Source: Galaxea fascicularis
Taxonomy: Eukaryota > Cnidaria > Anthozoa > Scleractinia > Euphylliidae
Assembly: GCA_948470475.1 (NCBI GenBank)
Contig: OX419347.1
Coordinates: forward strand, 9,035,665-9,099,664
Length of the DNA stretch: 64,000 nt
Direction of reading: 5' to 3'
How positions within the stretch are numbered: the first letter of the stretch is position 1; every line of letters begins with the position of its first letter. The notes under the pieces are model-generated. The model was not told where the DNA came from, did no database searches, and worked only from the letters and a program-made list of their open reading frames with translations. A program made the position numbers and the translations under genes. Of the stretch, positions 10,534 through 20,209 are shown in pieces.

Positions 10534-11328
10534 CAGCTGTTATTCAGTTTTTGACAACATTGTTTGAGAAGGATCTCAGTTATAGCTCACTGAACACTGC
10601 AAGGAGTGCACTGTCTACTATTATCACTATTGATGGTGTGTCCATTGGTTGCCACCCTCTTGTAGTGCGGTTTCTAAAGGGTGTCTTTAATCTATGACCA
10701 CCTGTACCAAGATATAAAGAAGTGTGGGATGTATCCATTGTGTTGAGATTTTTGAAAACATTGTCACCAGTAGCATCATTGAGTTTGAAGAACCTTAGCC
10801 TCAAACTGGTTATGCTTCTTAGTTTGGTCACTGCTCAGAGAGGACAAACTTTACATCTGTTGGATATTAATCTTATGTCTACACTTGACTCAAGCATTGT
10901 GTTTACATTTAATAAGCCCTTCAAGCAATCTAATCCAAGAACACAACTTAAACCTCTGGTTGTTAAAGCCTATACTCACGATGAATGTTTATGTGTCGTT
11001 TCTACCTTGAAAGAGTGTCTTCAGAGAACTGAGACTCTTCGTGTTAATCAGTTTTCAGAAACCTCACAAAGTTGTATCGCAAGACACCATAAGTAGGTGG
11101 ATAAGAACTGTCATGCAAATGTCTGGAATTAATGTAGATGTTTATAAAGCACATAGTACCCGGGCAGCATCAGTGTCCGCTGCCCATAGGGCACAGGTAC
11201 CTATTCAAGAGATTCTCAACAAAGCTGGGTGGGCATCTGCTCAAACCTTTGCCATTTATTATGACAAGAGTTTAGACACTTTAGAGAGTAGCGCTTCTCA
11301 GTTCCAGGAAGCTGTTTTGGCGTTGTAA
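10389..11328 (+). pseudogene. DIRS tyrosine recombinase, broken
   Basis: The N-terminal SAM-like core-binding part (IVASWRSGTQKQYQTYINRW) lies at about 10418-10480. The frame ends in TGA at 10695-10697 within an otherwise continuous reading (NL-stop-PPVPRYKEVWD). It resumes through the catalytic domain with AQRGQTLHLL (first Arg), then shifts frame near 11090. The last frame gives the HSTRAAS box (His-x-x-Arg), GWASAQTF (Trp/His position) and the nucleophile region IYYDKS, ending at 11328. The family integrates circular cDNA by site-specific recombination. The stop and frameshift disable this copy. Confidence 0.85.
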
Positions 11329-11427
11329 TGATTGCTTTTGTGAACTTTGTAATAAACGAATTGAACTCTGTCTACTGAGTTCATTAATTATAATATTGCA
11401 TATTTTTGGTTCCCTGATGTGCCAACT

Positions 11428-11715
11428 TCAGCTTTGAAGTCTCATGGAATCTCTGGTCACATGACAGTGAGGTAGAATTTAAAATTAAACAACACTTACC
11501 TGGAAGTGGAAGTTCGATGAGATTACATGCCCTTCCCTCCCTTCCCGGAGGGGAAGTCAAAACTGCATTGAGGTTTTAGGATTTAGGCAGTTGGCACATC
11601 AGGCGTTGGAAGGTGATCGGTACATGCGCAGTGCATATCTCATGGAATCTCACGGCCACCTGACAGATCAGTAGAAGTATCATCGAACTTCCACTTCCAG
11701 GTAGGTGTCGTTCAA
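11428..11715 (+). repeat. DIRS right inverted repeat and internal complementary region
   Basis: 11435-11477 is the inverted counterpart of 528-590. Within the block, TGGAAGTGGAAGTTCGATGA (11499) and TCGAACTTCCACTTCCAGGT (11684) form a long inverted pair. 11622-11660 repeats the ITR core. Such complementary end copies are used by DIRS elements to circularise cDNA. Confidence 0.7.
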
Positions 11716-12089
11716 TTTTAAATTTGTGACACTTTATCAGGTCGACTGCCAGCCAATGACCGGCAGTCCGATATTTTTGTCTTCATCAGAACGTCAATAT
11801 GATAGCGCTGAAGAGTATTTCTAGCTCCAGAAGCAGCAGACTTTAATAGCCCGAACTCGAGGAGATTTCCGACAGTTTTCAAAGGAAGGGATGTGTGGAA
11901 GTTCAAGCTGATGACATCAAACGTCACTTGTCACGCCTTGCTTCTGCATAACATTGTCATGAACATCTGTCGACCCATGACTAAGACAGTACAACAGTTG
12001 AAATGATGAATAAATCCTACAAAACCGGTTACATAGATGGCTGATCCTTGACAGTTGAAAATGACTGGAATTCTTCGATCTTGCAATTT
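11716..12089. other. no gene; repeat fragment
   Basis: A short fragment of the 184-527 repeat family (CAGGTCGACTGCCAGCCAATG) is at about 11738-11785. The remainder is unique-looking non-coding sequence. Confidence 0.5.
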
Positions 12090-12335
12090 TTATCGGACTG
12101 CTGGTCATTTAGTGTTTTTAACATCTTGGCCGGCAGTAGACCTGAAAAAAATTTTAAGCGTCACAAATCACGGTTCGCCCACTAAGCCTAGCATAAAGCA
12201 AGCGCTGGATCAGGATCGCTTGACTTTTCCTAATCGACATACGATGATTTGGTTTAGCCAGGATTCTTTGAATGGACAATTTTCAGAAAAATCTCGGACT
12301 GCCGGCCATTTAGTGCTTTGAACACCTTGGCTGGT
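12090..12335 (-). repeat. inverted copy of the 184-527 repeat family
   Basis: Read on the minus strand it shows CTAAATGGCCGGCAGTCCGA, CGATTAGGAAAAGTCAAGCG and GCGCTTGCTTTATGC, matching 184-527. Together with that array it flanks the DIRS element in inverted orientation. Confidence 0.75.
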
Positions 12336-12992
12336 TACTGGCCATATAGCCACAATGATTCTGATAACAGGTCATTGGTTGCCACAAACGGTACATGCAG
12401 TATTTCGGGCTGTTTGGCTGCAGAAATCACTCGGCCACCATGTTCGAGAAAATCTTGGCGACTCACACTCAGTGATGTTTTTGAAGTCCAAACTTTTGTT
12501 TAAACCTTCAACACCCCTAGAAAACACTTTACGAGAAAACAATGGACATAATACTTGAATGCTTTCCGTAATAATGCACAGAAAATGACAAGAAAATATG
12601 GCAAATCTTACCTTTTGTTGACAAGACGTAGAGCGGTAGGGAACACGAGGAGAAATGCAATGTTGCAAAACGTTTCACAGTCGATATTTTTACGGAAAGA
12701 GATCGCACTTTTACCGAAAGCGGTCGGTGAATCCGCCTGTTACACTAGTATTTATGTATTTGACACAAAGACGTACTGCCAGATTCAAAGTAAGAAAAGC
12801 TCTAAACAATAAGTTTGTTCTTGTTTTTATAACCTGTAAAGTCTATCGAAATTGGATGCTTATCACATTTACTACTGGCATTATCGTGCGCGAAGAAAAT
12901 CGATCGTGATCCGAAGGTGTCTGAAAGCCCTTGTAAAATGGACTCTATCCATCAAAACCATAACATTGTAGCTACTCGCGCATGCGCAGTAG
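12336..12992. other. no recognisable feature
   Basis: Only short open frames without family-like sequence, plus A/T-rich non-coding DNA. I see no gene or clear repeat. Confidence 0.4.
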
Positions 12993-13280
12993 CTAGAAAA
13001 ACCAATGCTTACCAAAGATACCGCCATATTCCTTTGAACCGGCTGCATCGGTAAATAATGCAAAAGGATTCAAGTTCGCCCATAATTCTGTGTAGAAAAA
13101 GGTCTTGCCATTAAAGTGATGCAGGAACGAAAGCCAAAGCTGCATGTCACATTTGGTGTCCTTAGTAAAGCAAATATGGTGATGTGGGCGCTGGGTGCCT
13201 CTGGGAAGATCGATCATTCGGCGAAGGAAGGCGCAGCCGGGAACTACAACCGAGCATGTAAAATTCAAAAGACCTAACAA
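12993..13280 (-). pseudogene. fragment of a second DIRS-like RT/RNase H
   Basis: About 95 residues on the minus strand. The motif order is VPGCAFLRRMIDL, RPHHHICFTK and LWLSFLHHFNGK, then the RNase H start LFTDAAGSKEYGGIFG. This is the connection/RNase H boundary of DIRS or related YR retroelements. It is clearly different from the copy at 2171-3465. No flanking recombinase or gag is present, so it is an isolated fossil fragment. Confidence 0.7.
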
Positions 13281-13983
13281 GGACTGAAGCTCTCAAAGCG
13301 TTACTTTATGACTCGTATAGAAGTTATGAAATAGCAGCTGACATTTTCGAAGCTTATCTTCCAGTAACCTACAATGTGCAACAAAAGTGTTGAGACATTT
13401 TGCCCTTTTGGAGTACTTAAGGCTCATCTCCCCCTAAACTATACAATACACCCCCTCCCCCCAAAACAATGTTGGATTTCCTGTCTCTAGAACATGCTTC
13501 CTTCATGTGCAACATTGAAAAGGGGGGAGTGGGGGTGGCTCTCAATGGAAATGGAATAAGTGAAATGTTGCAATTAGCACTTGATTCAGTCAACTGTCTC
13601 AACCACTTTTGTTGCCCATTGTCTGAAAGTGGTCTCTATCTACTTTGCATTAATTATTACCACGAGAGTTGAAATAATGTGGAAAAACAATATTTGGTGG
13701 AATTTTCTCGTGTCACAAGAGAAAACTAGTCATGCTTGAGATAGATAAGCTGCAAAACGTCATGATAATCGTGCTTTTAGTTTCATTTGATGATATGATT
13801 GGTCGTGGCATGATTGTGAGACGTGAAAGTCAAATTAAAGCTTTTCTGATTGTAAAAACAGGCGATTTCAGTTGCGTTGAAAAAGATCTATTTCATCACA
13901 AGGCGATACTACAGAATAGATCAGCAAGTAAATAATTAGATGCATGCTCTGTTCGTAAAGTTTATTTAATAACATACAGCCAA
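13281..13983. other. no recognisable feature
   Basis: Non-coding sequence with short C- and G-rich runs near 13450-13540 and no convincing open frame. A possible splice acceptor (CAGCCAAG) lies just before the helicase-like gene. Confidence 0.4.
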
Positions 13984-14714
13984 GTGGACGAAGAACTCTT
14001 CCCAACAAGGAGATCATTTGTTGATGCGGTTCTCCAGTCCTTTAATGATTCTAATGTGGTTCAGTGGCGAACAACATATTTTAGCGGGGTTTCATTATCA
14101 CATGGCCATCAAGTTGGACTGAAACAAATGGTGGATTTTCAGCAAGAGATTTTTACAGGAGAGTTGTGGGATCTCGGTCCATTTCTCTCAGATTCACAGC
14201 AACTATTACAGCACATGGAAGTACGTCACGAAGAAAGACAAGCATTATATTCAGAGTTTAGATCACCCAGATTTAACGAACGCAGGCCCTCCGAGAACGA
14301 CCATGGCTTCTATCGCCATCCAGTCTAAAAGTAAAAAGAAAGCGAGCCATGATGCTGTGCAAAACACTTCCAATGAGGCTAACGTTGGCCATAAGCATGC
14401 TCAAGTTAGCACGGATTCTGATGGAGATAACAATAAAGCTAAGAGAAGGAAAAAACGGATGACTTCTCGGACTGAGCTGCTTGCTCTTGCAAGACAATAA
14501 AAACTCAAAGACAAAACTGACATCGCAGAGTTCATAGTAAATCGAGGTGCCAAAGTTGTTTCTAAAGTTTTAGACACCGCGTGGGAAATGGAACATTGGA
14601 CAAGTGATCTGGAGAGGGCAAGAAAAAGCAGAGTGCAGTTGCTCCACAAAGCTAGAAAGGGAGAGTGCACAGAAGGCTGTTCTGGCCAGTGGTTAGCATG
14701 CGCAGAAGTATTAG
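13984..14714 (+). pseudogene. SF3-helicase-like gene, 5' half, cut by the Polinton
   Basis: The opening frame contains ELFPTRRSFVDAVLQSF. It shifts near 14265 into a frame with a Lys/Arg-rich linker (KAKRRKKRMTSRTEL), reaches a TAA at 14498-14500, and continues in frame as KTDIAEFIVNRGAKVVSKVL and EGCSGQWLACAEVL. The last codons run straight into the 6-bp duplication TATTAG at 14709-14714. The matching 3' half starts at 56494 in the corresponding frame. It resembles an NS1/Rep-like replication protein family that I recognise from cnidarian genomes. That resemblance is from recall and was not searched. There is no ATG at 13984, so the first exon or start is missing. Confidence 0.7.
14709..14714. 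repeat. left 6-bp target site duplication of the Polinton
   Basis: TATTAG here is repeated exactly at 56494-56499, immediately outside the two TIRs. A 6-bp duplication is the Polinton hallmark. Confidence 0.95.
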
Positions 14715-15170
14715 AGTAGTAGGTAGGCTCACCAGGGACTTTTTCCCTGAAGTATGCAAATGAGGCCGAAGATGCCCGAATATGACGTCATAGGTTCCGA
14801 AGGGTTCCGACAAGATGCCGAAGATTTTCTGAAGATGTTCTGAGAATTAATGAGATGCAAGAATTGGGAGGGTTGAAAAATTGGAGTGAACCGGACTCGA
14901 ACCAATGACTTCGGATTGAAAAGTCCGAGTTCTACCGCTGAGCTAACTCCCCGTGTCTAGTAGGGGTTAGGGTTAGGTTGGATGGGAGGGAAAAGGGGAC
15001 ACTTGTGGGAGGCGAGATTTTTTTGGGGGGGAGAGAATGCGGCGCATGCCCACAAAGGATGGACACATGAATTGAAATGAAAAAAGTTATAATTGTCGAA
15101 AATCCTAGTATTTACAAGCAGGAATGTGTGGTGGGGCCGAGTGCCCCGCCATCCCTAGAAAAAATCCAGC
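14715..15170 (+). repeat. Polinton left TIR
   Basis: Inverted match to 56085-56493 with scattered changes. The left copy has about 35 extra bases near 14765-14850. It contains a tRNA-like sequence (14882-14952) and a TTAGGG-rich word near 14960. The inner end holds an ATG-initiated frame (15077, MKKVIIVENPSIYK) shared with the right TIR. Confidence 0.9.
14882..14952 (-). tRNA. tRNA-like sequence in left TIR
   Basis: On the minus strand it shows an A-box-like TTAGCTCAGCGGTAGA and a B-box GGTTCGAGTCC, and it ends in ACTCCA. The anticodon arm CGGACTTTTCAATCCG has an 8-base loop, so the anticodon (TTT or TTC) is ambiguous. The acceptor stem is imperfect. It may be tRNA-derived rather than a working tRNA. 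Confidence 0.6.
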
Positions 15171-15465
15171 TTGTGAAAGAGCTGACTCATCCGATTCTCG
15201 AAGGACAAATCTCCCGGTGCCTCTTAGTCCGCTGGGTCAAAGAGTGGTGTGAAGAGAGGCACTTTGGGGACCAGTAGTTGTCTGACATGTTGGGCCTCCC
15301 AGCGTTGACGGTCCAGCTCGGCCCTGCGAAGGGTGGCGATACAATCTGCTTCCCTTTGTTCTCATTGTTTTTGCCGGTTCGCCTCGGCTAGTCAGTGATG
15401 ATGACATTGCTTGGCCAGGAGGTCTGTTACGTCCCAATTGTAGTCCCTCAATCCGTAGTCAGTCT
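15171..15465. other. no firm gene
   Basis: The plus frame beginning in the TIR continues to 15277 (VRWVKEWCEERHFG) without a recognisable family. Minus-strand readings are broken. This may be the decayed end of the next minus-strand gene. Confidence 0.35.
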
Positions 15466-15984
15466 CTACACTGGTGAACAACGCCTCAAAGGAATGGTGG
15501 GAAGGTTCGTCCATTGGGGGAGACTGTCGAAGAGAGCCATAAGCGATTCGTATTGAGGGCTTGGCTCGGTGTGGATGCTGAGTGGAGGACTGTGGCAGGA
15601 CTTCTCCCGGGCTCGACGTGCTGCCAAACGTCGGGCCGAGACCATCAGCAGTTCGTTGTCCTTCGAGCATCGCAAGAGGACATTGATGGTTGGATGTTTC
15701 TCCTTGGCTCAATGCATTTTCAAGCATTGCAGGGGAAAAACCATGAGGGGTTCTTTTTCCTTGGAGCAACACAGGCATGTGTTGACAACACGAGTCATGG
15801 GCAGGGAGGTTGATCGCACTCCTGATGGTGGCAGTGCCTGGACGATTTTTGCAGTCTCTCTTGGAGGATTCAACCACACTCTCTGTTGGTACCGCTCCTG
15901 CGCTCTCACAGCGTTCCACTTCTGCTTGTCCACCTTCACTTCTTCGGGATTCTTTTGCTTCCACCATAGTCGGGCCTCCGTCAT
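15466..15984 (-). pseudogene. uncharacterised Polinton protein, basic N-terminus
   Basis: A minus-strand frame from ATG 15984 begins with a Lys/Trp-rich helix (RLWWKQKNPEEVKVDKQKW). It meets a TGA at 15709-15711 and stays open in the same frame to 15466. Two similar short blocks occur, CCSKEKEPLMVF and RCSKDNELLMVS, which suggests an internal duplication. In-frame sequence upstream of 15984 (INAKHKRS, stop, AERNPEKM) suggests the real start is further out, near 16050. I do not recognise a family. It is the first gene inside the left TIR. Confidence 0.45.
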
Positions 15985-16289
15985 TTTTTCTGGGTTTCTC
16001 TCGGCTTACGATCGTTTGTGTTTGGCGTTGATGTCAGTGTTCCGAGCATGCCATCATTGTCTCTGCACCCACACTTTCTCAGGGTTGCAGACTTTCTAAG
16101 CTCTCACGGCTTCATGGTTTTTGACCGGATCGTGCAGCATGTTGATGATACGAACTCATGAGGGTCCATCTTTTTTATTCGCTTTTCTGACAGTGACGTC
16201 ATGAGCCTATTGCGGATGCGTCCTGAGAGGGGGGATGGGGGGTATCCCCAGAGAGTGTCACGCATGCGCGGAAGGGGTGACGTGAGGGG

Positions 16290-16298
16290 GTATAAGAG
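16290..16298 (+). promoter_or_regulatory. TATA box GTATAAGAG
   Basis: It lies 25 bases upstream of the ATG at 16323. The identical nonamer occurs upstream of the major capsid gene (23326-23334, minus) and of a small basic gene (24069-24077, minus). Confidence 0.7.
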
Positions 16299-16322
16299 AA
16301 GAGGAGGGTTCACCTGAGTGAA

Positions 16323-16855
16323 ATGAGATCCATCATGTCGGGTGCAGATGAAGAGATGCCAATGCAACAAGTTTTGTTGGAAGATCATGAGGACGTTCCA
16401 CCCGTGATAGCGCGCAACTCGGGAGTTTACCCTGTGAAGTTTGTCATGTCCACGGCGGTGGGAGTGCCCTCGGAGACCATGCTGGGTTTCGATAATGCCG
16501 CAGGGATATTTTTCTTGGTGATCGATCCCTTTGAAGCTGAAAGGATGACACAAAGAATGCCTTATGCCTGGGAGGAACAGCGGACTAGGGTCCAGAACTG
16601 CGTGACAGGGACAGTGAGCATCATACGCCACGGACGGGGAACATTGTGGTGGAACTCAAGGACTATGTGCGGTGTCCTTTCTGAGACACCATGTTTTGTT
16701 TACGGGGCAGACCACCAACGGGGTACCATCGTGGCAGGCCCGTGACCTACAGGTGTTCGCGGTGTGGGGGATGGCATCGACCCAAGCACTGGCTGACGTT
16801 CAACGGACTGAGAAATTCGTTTGCTCCCATCAGTTTTCGACATTACAAACCATGA
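16323..16855 (+). pseudogene. small Polinton protein with C-terminal zinc-ribbon-like motif
   Basis: The ATG at 16323 sits just downstream of a TATA box. The first frame (acidic start SGADEEMPMQQ, then a hydrophobic core AAGIFFLVIDPF) runs to 16745. A second frame overlapping its end carries YVRCPF followed by YRCSRCGGWHRPKHW, a CxxC..H-type metal-binding pattern, and stops at 16853-16855. Most likely one gene with a frameshift between about 16640 and 16680. It is the only plus-strand gene in the left block. No family recognised. Confidence 0.5.
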
Positions 16856-16926
16856 ACGAATGAACCATTTTTATTTTATTGTCATTAAAAGAAATGCTTT
16901 ACATGAATGACCGGGTTGTTGTTTCT

Positions 16927-17328
16927 TCATACGCCTAGTTTGAGTTTGGCTTGCATGATTTTCTTGACGATGCTTTCGGTCCAGGTTTTCCAACCCGGTA
17001 AAGCTCCAATGCGTTGAATCATCTTGCGATCGGCGGCATGCTTGCCTTGGAGGGTGGATGTCTGAGCATAGTTAATGTTGTGTTGCTTAGCGATCTTGTC
17101 TAAGCGATTGATCCCTGGATCCCCAGGAGCCAATCGTTTTTCGAGATGCGTCCCGGGTCCCATGTATTGATATCCCGGCCTATGAAATTCGATCCCCGTC
17201 TTGCCCAACCATTTCTGCACGTTGAGACCGTTCCCTCCTTGTCGTGGGCGGCAGCGGCGTTGGCAACGGGCGGAAGAAGAAGGGGGAACTCACTGGCGTC
17301 CTTGTCGTCGTTTAGTAGTCATCCCCAT
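16927..17328 (-). pseudogene. phospholipase A2-like (parvovirus VP1u-type) protein
   Basis: The minus-strand frame holds the PLA2 signature: calcium-loop-like YMGPG, then the conserved spacing to PGINRLDKIAKQHNINYA, then HAADRKMI. Parvoviral and adintoviral PLA2 domains use His-Asp at the active site. Here the pair reads His-Asn. The domain normally helps capsids leave endosomes by cutting membrane lipids. The domain frame itself has no ATG at its 5' end. Read upstream it reaches ATG 17328 (MGMTTKRRQGRQ) through a TGA at 17290-17292 and an Arg-rich segment, so the original start is probably 17328. That start overlaps the stop of the next gene. Confidence 0.7.
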
Positions 17329-18205
17329 CTAATTTACGTCGAAGTTTCTTGCCTGCGTGGAAATCTTCCCAGCTGGGATGAGGCCTCAATCGTTTGACTT
17401 CCCAGGCAGTGTCTGATTCACCCTCTATGACTTTCCGTCTTTTATCCAGGTGCATCGTATGGTCGCTTGTAATGTGTCCTCCAAGGCAGAGACAGCCTTG
17501 GGTTTGGGGGCAGTGGCTGGAATGGGTTTCAACTTTTGGTGGGCTTCTTGCAACATTCCCGCATTGAAGGGACGTTTGGACGTTGCAGGGTCCATTTTGA
17601 CTCGTTTGTCGTGCGGGGCGGGTACGGGCGTTTCAGTCTTGGGCATCACAACTGGACTGGGTTTGTGGGTCAGTGCCTTGAGTATGTGTCGCATCCATTT
17701 GTCCATGGCCAGAGTGAGCAATTCCTGTCCTGACAGATTGGTCTCGGTTAGATCCAATTGACGTAGTTTGTCCATGGCCTTTTGTAAGGCTCTGTTCACG
17801 GGTTTGATTTTTTGCATCTGTTGAGCCGGCGTCAATTGAGGATCTTTCAACAATCGGGTTTGTTTGGCTCCTAGGGTCGCGGCTTTGGTGAGAAGGGCAT
17901 TGCCCAACAACTTGGCTTTCTGCCTGGCCACAGCTTCGGGCCATTCTTGCGCCAGCACGACAATCATTTCCTCTATGGCGTCACAGTGGTAATAGTGTGG
18001 CATCGACTGCACAGGGCCTTTCCATTTCGCGGTCATCCCATTGGTCGAGACAGGTGGGACATAGGAGTCATCGTTTGAGTTCCAAGTTTTGAGCTTTGAG
18101 TCGTTCGCATTCGCGTTTCCTTTCTTTGAGACATTCCCAGGTCTGGGAGGCTTCGAGATTGGCGTCTTGCAGGAGAGTCGTGAGTTGCGTCATCGTGTCA
18201 GACAT
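17312..18205 (-). pseudogene. uncharacterised virion-block protein, coiled-coil N-terminus
   Basis: Assembled from three minus-strand frames. ATG 18205 opens a coiled coil (ASQTWECLKERKRECERLK) that is shifted near 18075 into the main frame. The main frame covers about 18060-17440 (PHYYHCDAIEEMIVVLAQEW, a helical Gln/Lys-rich middle and a Pro/Lys linker). A second shift near 17445 enters the C-terminus (KVIEGESDTAWEVKRLRPHP), ending in TAA at 17312-17314. It sits between the PLA2-like gene and basic proteins, so a virion or core role is likely by position only. No family recognised. Confidence 0.5.
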
Positions 18206-18506
18206 CGACACACGCGTCCGAGAGCTTGCCATAACCCCGTCCTTTTTGTCCAAGGAGAAGTGCACGACGTTTCTTCACGGAATGACTGCGTTTGGCCACC
18301 TTGCACAACACTCTTTTATGCTTTTTCAAACGGACCACCATGTCGGGAGTCATGGGGACGCGTTTCTTCAAGGTGTTCATGACCAATTCGCTGACAGCAT
18401 TGATCTGATCGGCATTGGCATGCCGTAGCACGTCGCGGCAATGATTTTGTTGGGCATCTTCCAACAAGGATCGTAGAAAACCCCATTGACGGCAGATTTG
18501 TTTCAT
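18198..18506 (-). CDS. small conserved-looking Polinton protein with basic C-terminus
   Basis: Intact frame of 102 residues from ATG 18506. The N-terminal half is helical (LLEDAQQNHCRDVLRHANAD). The C-terminal half is very basic (VVRLKKHKRVLCKVAKRSHS) and ends with a run of the type KKRRALLLGQKGRGYG. Proteins with this build (helical 'NADQINAVSE' region, KHKRVL, then QKG-GYG) recur in cnidarian Polinton-like loci as far as I recall, but their function is unknown to me. Overlaps the start of the downstream gene by 8 bases. It may bind nucleic acid. Confidence 0.6.
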   Translation of the reverse strand: MKQICRQWGFLRSLLEDAQQNHCRDVLRHANADQINAVSELVMNTLKKRVPMTPDMVVRLKKHKRVLCKVAKRSHSVKKRRALLLGQKGRGYGKLSDACVDV

Positions 18507-18521
18507 CCTTCGAGCGTCGCA

Positions 18522-18767
18522 CTACGTATGCTTGAGGTAATGTTGAATGTTGTCCTTTATGCCTTTGAAGGCTTGTTTTCCGAACAATGCTCCCAAGGAT
18601 GCAAAACTAGGAGCGGGTCTGGAGAGGACCATATTCATGCCTTCAGCAATCTTAATGACCAATCTCGGTTTCTTCCGATGAAACCGGGCCCCATCGCGTT
18701 GATTCTTTCTTCGTTTCCTCCTCTTGGGCGTGGTCTTCCTCACGCGTCGTCTCTGCATCGTCATCAT
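18522..18767 (-). CDS. small arginine/lysine-rich core-like protein
   Basis: 81 residues from ATG 18767. Residues 5-35 are almost entirely basic (RRRVRKTTPKRRKRRKNQRD). The rest is a short hydrophobic C-terminus (SFASLGALFGKQAFKGIKD). The composition suits a DNA-condensing core protein of the adenovirus VII/X kind. That is an analogy, not a homology claim. A TATA-like GATAAAAGG lies about 30 bases upstream on the minus strand. Confidence 0.55.
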   Translation of the reverse strand: MMTMQRRRVRKTTPKRRKRRKNQRDGARFHRKKPRLVIKIAEGMNMVLSRPAPSFASLGALFGKQAFKGIKDNIQHYLKHT

Positions 18768-18846
18768 GTGACGCTCCGAGGTGTGACATTCTCCCTTTTA
18801 TCGAGCGCATGGTAGGCGTCGTCTTCCATCGTGCGAACCCACCCGC

Positions 18847-18936
18847 CGACTGGTTAGCTCAGTTGGTAGAGCATCGGACTACCGTGCGGGAGGTCGCGGG
18901 TTCAAAACCCCGGCCGGACCTTCACTCAGAGTCTTT

Positions 18937-18969
<33 letters not shown>

Positions 18970-19230
18970 AACATCGACAAATGGTTCGACTTTCTAGTCT
19001 TCTCGGATAAGGACGATAAAACTGGAGGTCCCGTCTCACAACACTTGTTCCTATAATCTGTGGGACGTTAAAGAACTCACACACTGTTCGAAAAGAGTAG
19101 GGGATGTAGTCCCCGGTGTGGTGATCTATCTGCTGTATGGGTTGGGTGGGGTGGCTGAGATCAATAATGGACTGATAGCGGCAGCCAGAGGCGCCTGTAC
19201 AAGTCCGATCACACCACACAGAAAAAGCAT
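18847..19230 (+). mobile_element. tRNA-derived SINE
   Basis: The head is tRNA-like: A box GGTTAGCTCAGTTGGTAGAG and B box GCGGGTTCAAAACCCC (18851-18913). The tRNA-unrelated body contains CTGAGGAGAAAGTGCTGCC, TCTTCTCGGATAAGGAC and GTGGGACGTTAAAGAAC. The body is one I recognise as widespread in cnidarian genomes, though not searched. It is inserted inside the Polinton between minus-strand genes. I could not see a target duplication. The 3' end is estimated. Confidence 0.8.
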
Positions 19231-19259
19231 TGTAAAGTCACACGTTTGTTGTGACTCTT

Positions 19260-19472
19260 CTCAGATTCCTTTCCTTTCCTTTCCTTTCCTATCCTTGAAA
19301 GTTCGTGGTTTTTGTTCTTGGTCAAGAGATACAACAAGGAGCCCATGTTACCCAAATCCATGGCGTCGGCGCACATCTCTTTCAAGGTGCACAAGATGCG
19401 AGGAATCATCTGCACTCTGAATCGTTGACATGTGATATGCGGCATGGTGAGAAAAAATGAGATGATCATCAT
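19260..19472 (-). CDS. small minus-strand ORF, possibly truncated by the SINE
   Basis: The ATG at 19472 overlaps the stop of the preceding gene (ATGATGA), as elsewhere in this block. The first about 55 residues (MPHITCQRFRVQMIPRIL, then MCADAMDLGNMGSLLYLL) look protein-like. The remainder runs through the TTTCC repeat and SINE edge and is low-complexity Lys/Glu. The true C-terminus was probably lost at the SINE. No family recognised. Confidence 0.35.
19266..19290. repeat. (TTTCC)n microsatellite
   Basis: Four to five TTTCC units follow the SINE by about 35 bases. Confidence 0.85.
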
Positions 19473-19918
19473 TTACCCCTTCTTTTCTTTCTTCGGGTGA
19501 CTGCCTCTAGGGCTTTTTTCGTACCGAATCCAGCCGCCAAGCCAACGGCTCCTCAACCGCCACCGCCTCGACCTCGACCGTGTCCCCCGCGGGAGGGTCT
19601 CGTTGTCGTGTGAGTGGCTTGCGTTTGCCTCTGTGTCCGATGAGTGTGACGTTGTTTGCCTCCTTGAGTCGGTTGGTGATGGCGCGGTTGTTTACCTCCT
19701 CGAGTGGGTCTCGGACCGGTGAAACCCGGTGGCGGTGGTGGTAGTGCACTGCTTTGCGTCACGGGAGAGGAGACGCGACTGGGTCCTGCAGGCGGTGTTC
19801 CACCCCGCGTGAATGGAACGATGACAGGCAGTGGTAGCGGAAGGGATCCCACACCGGCGGGAGTGCTGCTGAGAGATGTGGGTACCTTCGCACTTCCCAC
19901 ACCGATGGCGCGAGGCAA
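19469..19918 (-). pseudogene. Pro/Gly/Arg-rich Polinton protein
   Basis: A low-complexity minus-strand frame: Ser/Pro/Val-rich N-terminus, a PPPPPGFTGPRP run, a His/Gln/Thr middle, then GGHGRGRGGGG. A TGA follows directly, and the same frame continues as GAVGLAAGFGTKKALEAVTR plus a basic tail to TGA 19469-19471. The internal TGA therefore looks like a mutated Arg codon. No ATG opens this frame. Eight codons upstream the preceding gene ends in TAA, so the two may once have been one protein. Confidence 0.4.
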
Positions 19919-19933
19919 AGGGGTCCTCAGCAG

Positions 19934-20209
19934 TTAAACGGGACTGGCCAGGGTTCTGTAGATTTCTTCCAAGTCACGTTGCAGATCCGAGGGAATGATA
20001 CGAGTGGGAATCATGTTGCCTGCTGCATCGATGGATCCTAGGGTGGAGGTCATGGAATCCATGTTGCCAAAGGGCATGTTCGACAGAGAATGCGAAGCAC
20101 TTTATCGACGCCGTACAGCTTCCAAATCACGATTGAATGCATGTACCGTTCGACTGGAAGGTGTATTTGAGGCATTCGTTGGCGAATCGCAGTCCGAGTG
20201 TCGTCTCAT
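19934..20209 (-). pseudogene. small Polinton protein following the ATPase
   Basis: ATG 20209 overlaps the ATPase stop as ATGA. The frame (NASNTPSSRTVHAFNRDLEA) meets TAA near 20102, then continues in frame (MDSMTSTLGSIDAAGNMIPT and DLQRDLEEIYRTL) to TAA 19934-19936, about 91 codons in all. No family recognised. The tight coupling to the ATPase suggests a virion or packaging role. Confidence 0.45.

Larger units (their letters stand above)
528..11715 (+). mobile_element. DIRS-type tyrosine-recombinase retrotransposon, degraded, split by a Gypsy element
   Basis: The parts in order are a left inverted terminal repeat, a gag-like region, RT/RNase H, a pol C-terminus, a tyrosine recombinase, and right inverted and internal complementary repeats. 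That architecture (RT plus YR, inverted ends, no LTRs or DDE integrase) defines DIRS elements. A 6.5-kb Gypsy element (3632-10124) interrupts pol, so the original length was about 4.7 kb. Every reading frame carries stops or frameshifts, so this copy cannot move. Outer boundaries are estimated from the inverted repeats only. Confidence 0.85.

Noticed and set aside
10053..10697. A gene beginning in the 3' LTR of the Gypsy element and running into DIRS sequence
   Set aside because: The start lies in the LTR. Only the part after about 10389 belongs to the recombinase. The fusion is a by-product of insertion.
18847..18920. Functional host tRNA gene
   Set aside because: The anticodon stem does not pair properly, and the sequence continues into a known-looking SINE body, so it is the SINE head.
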